From: CAWIVH01 sp963839475
GTDB lineage: Bacteria > Acidobacteriota > UBA6911
Assembly: GCA_963839475.1 (NCBI GenBank)
Contig: CAWIVH010000012.1
Coordinates: 248,001-312,000, forward strand
Direction: 5' to 3'
Length of the DNA stretch: 64,000 nucleotides
In this document: positions 35,165 through 43,757 of the stretch, piece by piece
Layout of the letters: the number at the start of each line of letters is the position of its first letter
Position numbering within the stretch: the first letter of the stretch is position 1
The notes under the pieces: generated by a model
Seen by the model: the letters and a program-made list of their open reading frames with translations, nothing else
Database searches by the model: none
Told to the model about the DNA's origin: nothing
Translations under genes and position numbers: made by a program

Positions 35165-35459
35165 ATGCTTCCCTTTGGTTTAATGTTGCACGCATTATAG
35201 GAATCGACCGGGGGACTGAGCTTCAATCATCGATGGAGGCACGCTGGCAGACTGCCCAAGGCTCCCGCATTATGACCAAGCCAATCGACGCCAGATCCGC
35301 GAAGCTGGCGGATCCGTACGCTCGATGCCCGCAGCTTCACAAATTGGGAAAGCCCGAATATATGACAGATTCCGGCTTTGACGGACGAATTTATGCACGG
35401 GTGGTTAGCTGCACAGCTTCCGATAGGGTGTGGTTGCGTTTGATCGAACGGATCTGCGG
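35165..35459. other. Spacer with no supported gene
   Basis: A short plus-strand frame (85 codons) crosses into the permease gene, has no recognisable features, and is not called. No repeat or promoter-like element stands out apart from a weak AT-rich stretch near 35180. Confidence 0.4.
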
Positions 35460-36272
35460 TTACAAATCCCGACGACTAAACTGGAAATAGGCCACACCCA
35501 ATCCAAAGAGCCCGAACCCGATCAGCACGGCTATATCGCGCCAGGGGATACCTGAGCTGGAAATAATATTGAAGCCGCTGTAGTAGTTGAATGGGAATAT
35601 CCAGGCTATTTTGGCTGCGGGACTCCAGAGACGAGCTACATAGTCGAACAGATAGCTCGTTAGGGCCAGAAGTCCGGCAATTGCTCCGGGAACAGCTCGG
35701 CGTCGAGCGAACGAAGAAAATGCCAGTGTCAAACCACCCCAACAGAACATCAGCGCAGCCAGGTTTGGAATCAGCGACCGGACAAGTTTGAAGGTCGGGC
35801 CTATCAGTGTTACAGGTGCAAGCCAATACAATCCGATGGATGTTCCGAGTGCCATCGCCGCAAGAAGAAACAGAGTGCATCCGAGGATGAGGATCGTCGA
35901 TCGGGTAATAAGCCAGTGACGATGAATGGGCCGGGAAAGGATCATGTCCGCGAAGTGCGCCTCTATTTCCGCGGCGGGTTCGGTTCCCAACGAAATCACC
36001 AACCCTAACAAGGCTCCTATGACGGCGATGTGGAAATACCCTACACATACGATGCCGCTGAAAGACATTAAGGATATTAGGGAAGGCCCCATGATTTGAC
36101 GGAGGTAATCAGGCACCAGGTTGACGAGTTGACCGAATGCATTCGATTGCTGCACTGTCCGGGCTGCAAGGCTGAGCAGAATCTGGAATCCCGCCAGCAG
36201 CCATCCCATGGTCAAGACGAGCGCGCGCACTCTGCGCAGCGAATGGGCCAGCAAGAAGCTTGGCATCCTCAT
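35460..36272 (-). CDS. ABC-2 type transporter permease
   Basis: This 270-residue membrane protein has around six helices. The N-terminus (SLRRVRALVLTMGWLLAGFQILLSL) is a typical first helix of ABC-2 exporters, with further segments around LISLMSFSGIVCVGYFHIAVIG, STILILGCTLFLLAAMALG and VLIGFGLFGLGVAYFQF. An AEIEAHFADMILSRPIHRHWLI stretch is the cytoplasmic loop common to this class. It overlaps the ATPase stop by four bases. The exported substrate is unknown; antibiotic, lipid or peptide export are usual for the family. Confidence 0.82.
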   Translation of the reverse strand: MRMPSFLLAHSLRRVRALVLTMGWLLAGFQILLSLAARTVQQSNAFGQLVNLVPDYLRQIMGPSLISLMSFSGIVCVGYFHIAVIGALLGLVISLGTEPAAEIEAHFADMILSRPIHRHWLITRSTILILGCTLFLLAAMALGTSIGLYWLAPVTLIGPTFKLVRSLIPNLAALMFCWGGLTLAFSSFARRRAVPGAIAGLLALTSYLFDYVARLWSPAAKIAWIFPFNYYSGFNIISSSGIPWRDIAVLIGFGLFGLGVAYFQFSRRDL

Positions 36273-37195
36273 GAGCCCCCCTTTCGGTAGTAGCTCAGCA
36301 GGATTTCCTCCAAATGGGGTTCCTCCACTTCAAGGTCGGCAACCGGTAGGGAGACGAGAGATTGAATGAGCGGACCCAACGGCGCCTGTGCGGTGAGATG
36401 CCAGCTCCTTGCTGTCGCATCCAACAGGCAATAACCGGGCTGAAGTTCCCGGCTTGACAGTACGGACACATCGGCTTTGAAGCTGATTCGCACTTTTCTC
36501 GGAGCCAGAGCTCGTACATCCTCAACCAACCCGACCAATACAAGTTCCCCACTCCGAATCAAACCGATGCGATCGCAAAGCCGTTCTACTTCCGACAGAA
36601 CATGCGATGACATGAATACCGTTCTCCCCTTGTTGCGGAGATCGCGCAGCAGTTTGTAAAAGGATTGCTGCATCAAGGGGTCCAGCCCCTCGGTAGGTTC
36701 ATCGAGTATCAGCACCGGTGGATCGCACTGCAAGGCCTGAACAAGACCAAGTTTTCGTTTCATGCCGGTGCTGTAGTCCCGCAATTTTCGATGCAGGTCC
36801 CCATCGGGAAACTCGAGACGCTCAAGTAGCTCGCTTTGATAATGTTTCGATACGGGCTGTGCGGCAATTCCGGCCAAGAGGTCTAAAACCTGCCGTCCAG
36901 TCATGTCCCCATACAGGCCAGGCTCCCCAGGCAGGTATCCGATCGATCTTCGCGCCTCCATTCCCTGGGATTGGCAATCAAATCCAGCGACAGCCGCTGA
37001 GCCGGCGCTTGGCCTCAAGAGATCCAGAAGAATCCGTAGGGTTGTTGTCTTTCCAGCGCCATTGAGCCCCAGGAAGCCGAAAATCTCACCCCGCATCACA
37101 TCAAGATTCAGATCCTTCACGGCAACCAGACGGGCGAATCGCTTTGTCAGGTTTCGGATAGTGATGGCAGGCTGAGCATCGGAGTGCAAGGTCAT
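36269..37195 (-). CDS. ABC-2 transporter ATP-binding protein
   Basis: The protein has 308 residues. Walker A is GLNGAGKTTTLRIL, the signature appears as RDYSTGMKRKLGLVQAL, Walker B as VLILDEPTEGLDPL, and the H-loop as FMSSHVLSEVERLCDRIG. A C-terminal domain of about 80 residues follows, as in exporters of the BcrA/CcmA group. ATG at 37195 is preferred because AGGA precedes it by eight bases; in-frame codons upstream lie in poor sequence. It is translationally coupled (ATGA) to the permease gene. Confidence 0.9.
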   Translation of the reverse strand: MTLHSDAQPAITIRNLTKRFARLVAVKDLNLDVMRGEIFGFLGLNGAGKTTTLRILLDLLRPSAGSAAVAGFDCQSQGMEARRSIGYLPGEPGLYGDMTGRQVLDLLAGIAAQPVSKHYQSELLERLEFPDGDLHRKLRDYSTGMKRKLGLVQALQCDPPVLILDEPTEGLDPLMQQSFYKLLRDLRNKGRTVFMSSHVLSEVERLCDRIGLIRSGELVLVGLVEDVRALAPRKVRISFKADVSVLSSRELQPGYCLLDATARSWHLTAQAPLGPLIQSLVSLPVADLEVEEPHLEEILLSYYRKGGS

Positions 37196-37409
37196 GAAAA
37201 ACATCCTATTGCCAAATCTGATCGGCGTGCAACTGAAACACAGCGGCCGTCGAAAAGGCCCGACTGGAAAATCTTCTTGGCCAAATCCCCGCACGACAGA
37301 TATTCTGTTTCTGCGATGTTCGGTGGAACTGAAGCTCGCAGGCTAAGTGTGCAGCGTCATGTCATACCGGAATAAGCTCTCTCGCAGTTAACCTTTCCAA
37401 GGAGTTTCC

Positions 37410-38312
37410 ATGAATCATCGCGCAATGTTGGCGGTCATTTTGGGGATGATGCTGGTTCTGGCGGCCTCGGTTGCCAGGGCGCGGCAACAACAGCAGCGCC
37501 CCGAACAGGGACAGCCGGCGCCGGCGCAGGTCCGGCAAGCCCAGCGGCCTCAAAACCAGGCAGCAGCTCCCGGGACAGTCACCTTCAACACCGTGATCAC
37601 AAAATTGAAAAACAAACAGCAGGTGTTCTGCAACACCTTGGTCGATCCTGATCCCGTCGCCGCCAGGAAAGCCTGCGAAGGCCAGGATTATATCTGGATC
37701 GAAATGCAGCACAGCACCCTGACTTGGCGTGAGGCGCAAACCCTTATCGAGGCGGTTGCATCAGCTGGTTGCATCCCGTTCATCCGTGTGCCGTCCGCGA
37801 ATGTCGGAGATATCCAGAAAGCCACCGATGCCGGCGCGCTCGGGATCATCGTTCCCATGGTCGAAACCGTTCAGGAAGCCCGGAATGCGGTCCTGTACTC
37901 AAAATTCCCGGTCGGCAATCTTGAATCCCCGAACACCAAGCCTTGGGGCCATCGCAGCTCCGGCCAGAACCGTGCCGCCTCCATCTGGGGGAAAGACTAT
38001 GCGACGAACGCCAACAACAACATATTGATCATGATCCAAATTGAAACCCCGGCCGGCGTTGGCATGATTGACAACATCCTCGAAGAAGTTGAGGGTATCG
38101 ATGCGGTCATGGTTGCGAGCAACGATTTCGGCCTGCACGCCGGCGACCGCGATGGCTCTCCTTCCTACGCCGCTCGAGAAGAAATCGTTCGCAAATCCGT
38201 ACTTGCCCACGGCAAGATCCTCGCCGGGCCCTCAAGTTGGCAGAATCGTCCCGGCTACATGATGTTCCAGGGCCGTAGAGCCGCTAGCGGAACGGGATAC
38301 GAGCCGCGCTGA
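37410..38312 (+). CDS. Secreted HpcH/HpaI-type aldolase
   Basis: A 300-residue protein with a signal peptide (AMLAVILGMMLVLAASVARA) and a Gln/Pro-rich linker of about 35 residues before the TIM-barrel domain. The class II pyruvate aldolase residues are all visible: the base His in YIWIEMQHSTL, the Arg in IPFIRVPS, the metal Glu in IMIQIETPAG and the metal Asp in VASNDFGLHAGD. These enzymes normally cleave 4-hydroxy-2-keto acids in the cytoplasm, so export is odd. The C-terminus ends GYMMFQGRRAAS with no usual helix, perhaps shortened. AAGGAG lies six bases before the ATG. Confidence 0.82.
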   Translation: MNHRAMLAVILGMMLVLAASVARARQQQQRPEQGQPAPAQVRQAQRPQNQAAAPGTVTFNTVITKLKNKQQVFCNTLVDPDPVAARKACEGQDYIWIEMQHSTLTWREAQTLIEAVASAGCIPFIRVPSANVGDIQKATDAGALGIIVPMVETVQEARNAVLYSKFPVGNLESPNTKPWGHRSSGQNRAASIWGKDYATNANNNILIMIQIETPAGVGMIDNILEEVEGIDAVMVASNDFGLHAGDRDGSPSYAAREEIVRKSVLAHGKILAGPSSWQNRPGYMMFQGRRAASGTGYEPR

Positions 38313-38412
38313 TATTCCGCGGCAACGAGGACGGGGGCCGCAGAGTCTGCGGCGGCAACTGATATGAAAAATCGATGAGATACCAGATTGTCGGTCACAA
38401 TCCTCTCCCTCA

Positions 38413-38874
38413 TTATTTCCGAACCGCAAGAAGCTGAATTTCGAAGTCCAGGGTTGCATTGGGCGGAATATCTGGCGGAGCGCCTTGCGCGCCGTAGGCG
38501 AGCTGAGGCGGGATGATCAGCTCCCGTTTCCCTCCCACCCTCATCCCCTCGATGCCCTGGTCCCAACCTTCGATTACGATGCCCGCACCCAATTTGAATG
38601 AAAACGGCTTGCCGCCGTCGAGGGAACTATCGAATTTCTTGCCTTTTTTTTCGTTTGTGAAGAGCCAGCCTGTGTAGTGCACCTCAACGGTGGAACCCTT
38701 GACTGCCAGATCACCCGTGCCCGCAACAAGGTCGGTCGATCTCACAGTCGCTGGTGCGCCGCAGGAGCAGCAACTCAGCAAAACAAAGAGGAGGAGAAAA
38801 CCGGTTGCGGGACGCGAAATCGATAGGTGCGAAAAGACACGATTGTATCTGTGGCGGAAGAATCTGATTTTCAT
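38413..38874 (-). CDS. FKBP-type peptidyl-prolyl isomerase, probable lipoprotein
   Basis: This 153-residue protein has a hydrophobic leader ending in LLSCCSCG, which fits a lipoprotein signal. The FKBP domain follows: VEVHYTGWL, FDSSLDGGKPFSFKLG, VIEGWDQGIEGMRVGGKRELIIPPQLAYG and the closing ATLDFEIQLLAV strand. It would catalyse proline isomerisation in exported proteins. It converges with the secreted aldolase gene over about 100 bases. Confidence 0.92.
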   Translation of the reverse strand: MKIRFFRHRYNRVFSHLSISRPATGFLLLFVLLSCCSCGAPATVRSTDLVAGTGDLAVKGSTVEVHYTGWLFTNEKKGKKFDSSLDGGKPFSFKLGAGIVIEGWDQGIEGMRVGGKRELIIPPQLAYGAQGAPPDIPPNATLDFEIQLLAVRK

Positions 38875-39269
38875 ATTTGGGGTTTCTCCGGATAGGACAA
38901 CCTTCGGTTGACAGGATCAGGCTCGATGAAAAGCTGGCTGCGACATGTTTACTTTATAACATACTCCGAAAGTTACTTTTGAAAAATGGCCGCTCCGTCT
39001 TCGCCCAAAAAATTTATCGGAGTGTTCACTGCGCTTTCGGGCAAAAATGATACACGACAAGGCGGCGTCCCTTGATGGCCTCCGATTCACACCTAAGCCT
39101 GAGACTGCATGATGTCTGTGAAAGAACCGGATTTCGCTATTTTGGGGTCGGAAATCGTGCGAAATCGGAGTCCATACATCCCGACCGGGACTCCTGACCA
39201 ACCAAAAGTTGTCGCTCGCGTGCCGGCGCGCTACTACAATAGAGACATCGCCACCAAAGGAGGAGTCCC
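38875..39269. other. Spacer with no supported gene
   Basis: About 395 bases divergent between the FKBP gene and the tandem metallo-hydrolase gene. A minus-strand frame of 135 codons overlaps the start of the latter and lacks any family resemblance. The stretch should contain promoters; AT-rich TTTATAACATAC near 38950 is a possible -10 region on either strand. Confidence 0.4.
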
Positions 39270-41243
39270 ATGAGCAGAACTTCCCGCCGTGACTTCCTGA
39301 TGACCGCGGGAGCGGTCGCAGCAACTCCCGCAGCCGTTTCCGCGGAAGAAAAAACTGCGGAACTTGGCCCTAAGGGTCAGCGACGAACCTCGTTTTCTCC
39401 CGCCAGCCGACCTAAAAAGATCTCCGAAAACCTCTACATGCTCGAAGACACCTGCAATGTCTATCTGGTGCGGGACGGCAGCCGCGGTATATTGGTCGAT
39501 TTTGGCTCCGGCAAGATTCTGGACTACCTCCAGGAATTGGGCATCACGCAGGTGGACTGGATCCTGCACACTCATCATCATCGAGACCAGTGCCAGGGCG
39601 ACTACAAGGCGGTAACCAGGTCCATTCCTATCGCTGTGCCGGCGCACGAGCACCACCTCTTCACGGATGCAGAAAACTTCTGGCGTAACCGGCGCATTTT
39701 TCACCTCTACTACGTGCGCAATGACTTCAATACCCTCACGGAAAACATTCCTGTGGCATCCGTCCTGCAGGATTATTCCACCTTTCAATGGAACCACCGT
39801 GACATCTTCGTCCTCCCCTCTCCGGGGCACACCCTCGGATCCGTCACTCTCCTCATGGGAGTGGATGGAAAGCGTGTGGCGTTCAGCGGTGACCTGATGC
39901 ATTCACCCGGCAAGATCGTCAACCTCTGGGACACGCAAATCAACTATGGGGGAGCTGAAGGAGTGGATCTGGGCGCCTATTCACTCGCCCGCCTGCGCGA
40001 GCAGAAACCCGCCCTCCTCTGCCCCTCGCATGGCGAACCACTCCAGGACCCGGATAAAGGGATAGAAGAGACTGCAGAGCGGCTGGTCGAATATTACCGA
40101 TTCCAGACTGGGAACAATCCCAGCCTCTCGTTTCGAGGATATGCAGTCAGCCCCCACTTGATCGCGCACCATCTCACGACCGCCTCCTTTTATGCCCTCT
40201 TGAGCAAAAGCGGCAAAGCCATGTTCATCGATTATGGATCCGCCTCCGGAGTGCACTTCGGCAATTTCGAGCGTGCGACGGCGGCTACAGACCGAATACG
40301 ATTTGTCGAACACAACATCGAGGACCTGAAATCCCGATTCAGCATGACGGCCGTGGATGTGGCCATGCCCAGTCACATGCACGACGACCATTTGAACGGC
40401 TTTCCTCATTTGATCCGACATTATGGCACCAAGATCTGGTGCTATGAAAACATGCAGGATGTCCTGGAAAATCCGCGCGGCTACAACCTGGGCTGCATCC
40501 TGGGAGAATCCTTCAAGGTCGCCCGTACATTCAGGCATGGAGAGCACTTTAAGTGGGAAGAGTATGACTTCGAAGTTTCTCATTCGCCGGGCCACACGGA
40601 ATATCAGATGGCCTTGTTTGTGACGATCGACGGGGCCCGGGTCGCTTTTACGGGTGATGCTTTCTTTCAGATCTCCGACTCGGGGCCAGGTGTCTTGCGC
40701 CACAACCTGATCTTCCGCAACCATGTGGAAAGCGACAGCCATCTCCGGTCGATTCGCAACCTCATAGACCACGAGCCCAATCTGATGGCTCCTGGCCACG
40801 GCCGTCCGTTTCTAGTCAACCGGGAAGACCTGCTGGCAACGGAACAGAAAATGCGCCGCCAGGATCAGCTTTTCCGACAGGTAATCGCGGATCCTGACGT
40901 GAACTTCGGGCTCGACCCCAGCTGGTGCAGCATCTATCCGTACCAGATGCTCATCAGACCGGGAGATTCGGCCCGCGCGGAAATCCGCGTGCAAAACTAC
41001 CGCAGCGCGCCGATGAAACTCGAAGTTGCACTGGTCGCACCAGGAGAATGGCGCATCGAGCCCGATGTGCTTCGCATGGAAGCACCGGCGAACACTGCAG
41101 TGCGGCAGGCATTTCAGATTCACATTCCACGCGATTGGATCACGGCATCTCCTCGCTTTGCCCTGGCGGCTGATGTGGTCTGTGACGGAAAATATCTGGG
41201 CCAGATAACGGAAGCCGTGGTCGAGGTCAATGCAGCCGGCTGA
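39270..41243 (+). CDS. Tat-exported protein with two metallo-beta-lactamase-fold domains
   Basis: The product is 657 residues with a canonical Tat signal (SRRDFLMTAGAVAAT). The first MBL domain (about 45-280) carries WILHTHHHRDQCQG, SPGHTLGSVTLLM, FSGDLMHSPG and CPSHGEP. The second (about 290-520) carries AMPSHMHDDHLNG (a full HxHxDH), HSPGHTEYQMALFV, FTGDAFFQIS and APGHGRPF. A C-terminal beta domain of about 110 residues resembles a NEW3/alpha-galactosidase-associated module (VQNYRSAPMKLEVAL, HIPRDWITASPRF). Tandem exported MBL proteins like this are rarely studied. GGAGG lies six bases before the ATG. Its 3' end overlaps the convergent LarA-like gene by 17 bases. Confidence 0.85.
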   Translation: MSRTSRRDFLMTAGAVAATPAAVSAEEKTAELGPKGQRRTSFSPASRPKKISENLYMLEDTCNVYLVRDGSRGILVDFGSGKILDYLQELGITQVDWILHTHHHRDQCQGDYKAVTRSIPIAVPAHEHHLFTDAENFWRNRRIFHLYYVRNDFNTLTENIPVASVLQDYSTFQWNHRDIFVLPSPGHTLGSVTLLMGVDGKRVAFSGDLMHSPGKIVNLWDTQINYGGAEGVDLGAYSLARLREQKPALLCPSHGEPLQDPDKGIEETAERLVEYYRFQTGNNPSLSFRGYAVSPHLIAHHLTTASFYALLSKSGKAMFIDYGSASGVHFGNFERATAATDRIRFVEHNIEDLKSRFSMTAVDVAMPSHMHDDHLNGFPHLIRHYGTKIWCYENMQDVLENPRGYNLGCILGESFKVARTFRHGEHFKWEEYDFEVSHSPGHTEYQMALFVTIDGARVAFTGDAFFQISDSGPGVLRHNLIFRNHVESDSHLRSIRNLIDHEPNLMAPGHGRPFLVNREDLLATEQKMRRQDQLFRQVIADPDVNFGLDPSWCSIYPYQMLIRPGDSARAEIRVQNYRSAPMKLEVALVAPGEWRIEPDVLRMEAPANTAVRQAFQIHIPRDWITASPRFALAADVVCDGKYLGQITEAVVEVNAAG

Positions 41244-42648
41244 GGTTGCCGTTCGCGTCGAACGTCATATCAAAGGCACGGTCATGAACCGTCGATCGGG
41301 AGTTGGCCCTGGCTTCGCCGACCAGATTCTCCGAAATCAACATGCGGTCGAGTGAGAGAGTATTTTTGATCCTGGCCAAACGCACCTTTTGCGGGTCACC
41401 GATGAGACAGGTCTTTATGGCCGCCTGGATTGCCTGGCGGTCGTTCCGCAGGACCATGGGGAGCTTGCCGGCCGCCGCAGTGGTGGATGTCAGGAGGTTG
41501 CAGTACGTCTCGATGAAGTTGAATTTGCGGAAGACCCTTTCGGTGGTGAAGTCGGCGATGCCGAGACCCGTGCCGTTGCCTTCGGACACGTCCGTTATGT
41601 CCAGGACCGCGATTCGCGTGATGCGCGGATCCCGCGGCGTCAGAGCTACATCCGCGGTGGGGTAGCGTCCCACGACATTAGTATCGAAGCCGGTGCCGGA
41701 TATGTTCTTGCCGATTTCATCGATGATGAGGACGTCCAGTGCGAGGATCGGCACTGTGGGCATGAGTCTCCGGGCTTCGACCAGAAGCCGGGGTTCCTGC
41801 GCCTCAATTTCGGCGGCGGGGACGATTTCGACGCGACTGGTTTCGTGATAGGCGTTTTCAATGAGCCCTACTCCAAAAAGTATCTTCCTGGAGGCAAGAG
41901 TGGTGCGGAACAGGGCGAGAATATTGTGCTCCATCCGCCCGTAACCCAGGTTGTGGCAAGTCTCCGCGCCTTTCTGCTTGCCCACGCCGATGACGATCAT
42001 CTTGACCAGGCCGCTCTCGATCTTTCCCCGGAACGACGTGTGAGGCTTGATCCGGTTCACGACGATGATGCCATCGGCCTGGGCCGCATTGGCGTCGACG
42101 TAAGCGGGTAGTCCGTCGGGCGTCGAACCTACCTGGACCACATCCATCGTCGCCCGGATAGGGGCGCCCATCGTCTTTTCGGTAAATCCCATGCGCTCCA
42201 GCACAGCCCGTTGGCCATCCGGAGTGGCACCGCCGTGGCTGCCCATCGCTGGAAAAATGAAAGGCTGGGCGCCTGCCTTCTTGAGCTCCTCGATAAGGAG
42301 CCGGGTAACCAGTGGGAGATTGGAAATCCCTCGGCTGCCAGCGCCGATTGCCAATTTCATGCCTGGACGGATCGCATCGAGGACCCTGGAGGCGCGAAGT
42401 TTCGCCAGGAAATCATTTGCCACGTCGGCGATCACTGGCCGGTCGAAGGTAGTTTCGAGGGAAACCATCCGGGGAATCGGGATATCATTTAAGAGGGAAC
42501 TGATCGGTGAGTTCGGGGGATTTGCGAAGTTCGGGGGAAGCAAAGCTTCCGCGGTATTGGTCCGGGCGATGACCGCATGGACCTTACTGAATGCTGCCAT
42601 GATGCTTGACGATGTTGTGCTCATGAGAAAGGACCTTCTATTTCCCAT
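41227..42648 (-). CDS. LarA-like nickel-pincer-type isomerase homolog (DUF2088)
   Basis: A 473-residue protein. The lactate racemase-like N domain is seen in MKLAIGAGSRGISNLPLVTRLLIEELKKAG and the cofactor-region FPAMGSHGGATPDGQRAVL, followed by NRIKPHTSFRGKIESGLVKMIVIGVGKQKGA. LarA enzymes use a nickel-pincer nucleotide made by LarB, LarC and LarE, none of which is in this window. The natural substrate of this branch is a 2-hydroxy acid in most known cases. The ATG at 42648 is preceded by GGAG seven bases away and gives an N-terminus with NRRSFLMS, a weak twin-arginine-like motif. Confidence 0.75.
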   Translation of the reverse strand: MGNRRSFLMSTTSSSIMAAFSKVHAVIARTNTAEALLPPNFANPPNSPISSLLNDIPIPRMVSLETTFDRPVIADVANDFLAKLRASRVLDAIRPGMKLAIGAGSRGISNLPLVTRLLIEELKKAGAQPFIFPAMGSHGGATPDGQRAVLERMGFTEKTMGAPIRATMDVVQVGSTPDGLPAYVDANAAQADGIIVVNRIKPHTSFRGKIESGLVKMIVIGVGKQKGAETCHNLGYGRMEHNILALFRTTLASRKILFGVGLIENAYHETSRVEIVPAAEIEAQEPRLLVEARRLMPTVPILALDVLIIDEIGKNISGTGFDTNVVGRYPTADVALTPRDPRITRIAVLDITDVSEGNGTGLGIADFTTERVFRKFNFIETYCNLLTSTTAAAGKLPMVLRNDRQAIQAAIKTCLIGDPQKVRLARIKNTLSLDRMLISENLVGEARANSRSTVHDRAFDMTFDANGNLSRLH

Positions 42649-42814
42649 ACCGATGCTCCACACATACTTCATTATGTGATTGGGGGGACATTATTCTCAA
42701 CTTCGAAAACAATACATGCGAGGTTATTCGAGGCTCATTTGTTGTATCGCCTCGAATTGCAGTGATGGATACTTTTCAAAGATCTAGCGGCAGATTTTTA
42801 GGAAGGTGAAGCCC

Positions 42815-43708
42815 ATGTCATTCTACCATCGAAGAGAACTATTACGGGCAGGCGTAGTATCGTTGGCGAGCTTCGTCACGGGCAATCCGTTACCGAAAGA
42901 TGTCGTCGCGGAAACCAGGCGCGGAATATTTGACGCCCACCTGCACATCCCGAGTGACAACGGAGAAAACTTCCAATGGAGTCTGGTGACACGAAACATG
43001 CAAGAATTTGTCGCCTACCTGGATAAGTGCAGGGTCCGGCGGGGAGTGATCTCTTCATCGTGGAGCAACAAAGCCAAGGAACCGGACGATTACCGGAACG
43101 GAAACCGTGAAGTTGCCAAATATGTTGATCGCTACAAAGGCCGTTTCAGAGGAAGTTGCGTAATCACCCCATTCCGGATCGAAGAGGCGCTGCGGGAAAT
43201 CGAGCAGTGTCATGACGAATATGGCTTCGTATGGCTAGGCGAGTTCTGCAATTACATGACAGGCTACAAGTACGACACGCCCGAATGGCGGCAGATCATG
43301 GAACTGGCTGCAAGGCTTAACCTGGTGGTCCAGATTCACACCAATACACAGGAGATGCGCTATCTGGCCGACGCCTTCCCGAACACTACGATCGTGTTTC
43401 CCCACCTTGGTGCCAATCGCGACGATATCTTCGCCAGGATCGAAATTGTTGCCAGGCACAGGAACGCACATATCGACCTTTCAGGCTCCGGCATCGAGAG
43501 AGTGGGGATTCTGGAGAGGGCTGTAAAGGAAATAGGCGCTGACCGCGTGCTTTACGGCTCTGATTTCACCATCAACGAGCCGGAAGCGGTAATCGTGCGT
43601 GTGAAGAACGCCTTTTTGACTCCCGATGAGCGCGAAAAGATTTTGTATCGCAATGTCGAACGCCTTCTCGCAGGTGCGGGAAAACGGGCTGCCAACAGGG
43701 CCGATTGA
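42815..43708 (+). CDS. Amidohydrolase-2 family metal-dependent hydrolase, exported
   Basis: A 297-residue TIM-barrel hydrolase of the amidohydrolase_2 (ACMSD-like) family. The first metal site is DAHLHIP, then LVVQIHTNTQ, VFPHLGANRDD and YGSDFTINEP with the catalytic Asp. The start of the protein (FYHRRELLRAGVVSLASF) looks like a Tat signal. ATG at 42815 is preferred because AGGAAGG precedes it by eight bases; the GTG at 42806 overlaps that site. Members decarboxylate or hydrolyse carboxylated aromatic or sugar-like compounds. It is divergent from the LarA-like gene. Confidence 0.82.
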   Translation: MSFYHRRELLRAGVVSLASFVTGNPLPKDVVAETRRGIFDAHLHIPSDNGENFQWSLVTRNMQEFVAYLDKCRVRRGVISSSWSNKAKEPDDYRNGNREVAKYVDRYKGRFRGSCVITPFRIEEALREIEQCHDEYGFVWLGEFCNYMTGYKYDTPEWRQIMELAARLNLVVQIHTNTQEMRYLADAFPNTTIVFPHLGANRDDIFARIEIVARHRNAHIDLSGSGIERVGILERAVKEIGADRVLYGSDFTINEPEAVIVRVKNAFLTPDEREKILYRNVERLLAGAGKRAANRAD

Positions 43709-43757
43709 ATTTAACGAGAGGATCGCAGTCCACGATTCACTTTGGTGCGCCACTCCA

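Noticed and set aside
35233..35490. 85-codon plus-strand frame between the thymidylate synthase-like gene and the ABC permease
   Set aside because: Runs into the permease gene on the other strand and has no recognisable features.
38240..38345. Possible frameshift at the end of the secreted aldolase
   Set aside because: Other frames stay open for about 30 codons but do not give a clearly better family C-terminus, so the annotated stop was kept.
38917..39324. 135-codon minus-strand frame in the spacer before the tandem MBL gene
   Set aside because: Overlaps the Tat signal coding region and shows no conserved motif or ribosome site.
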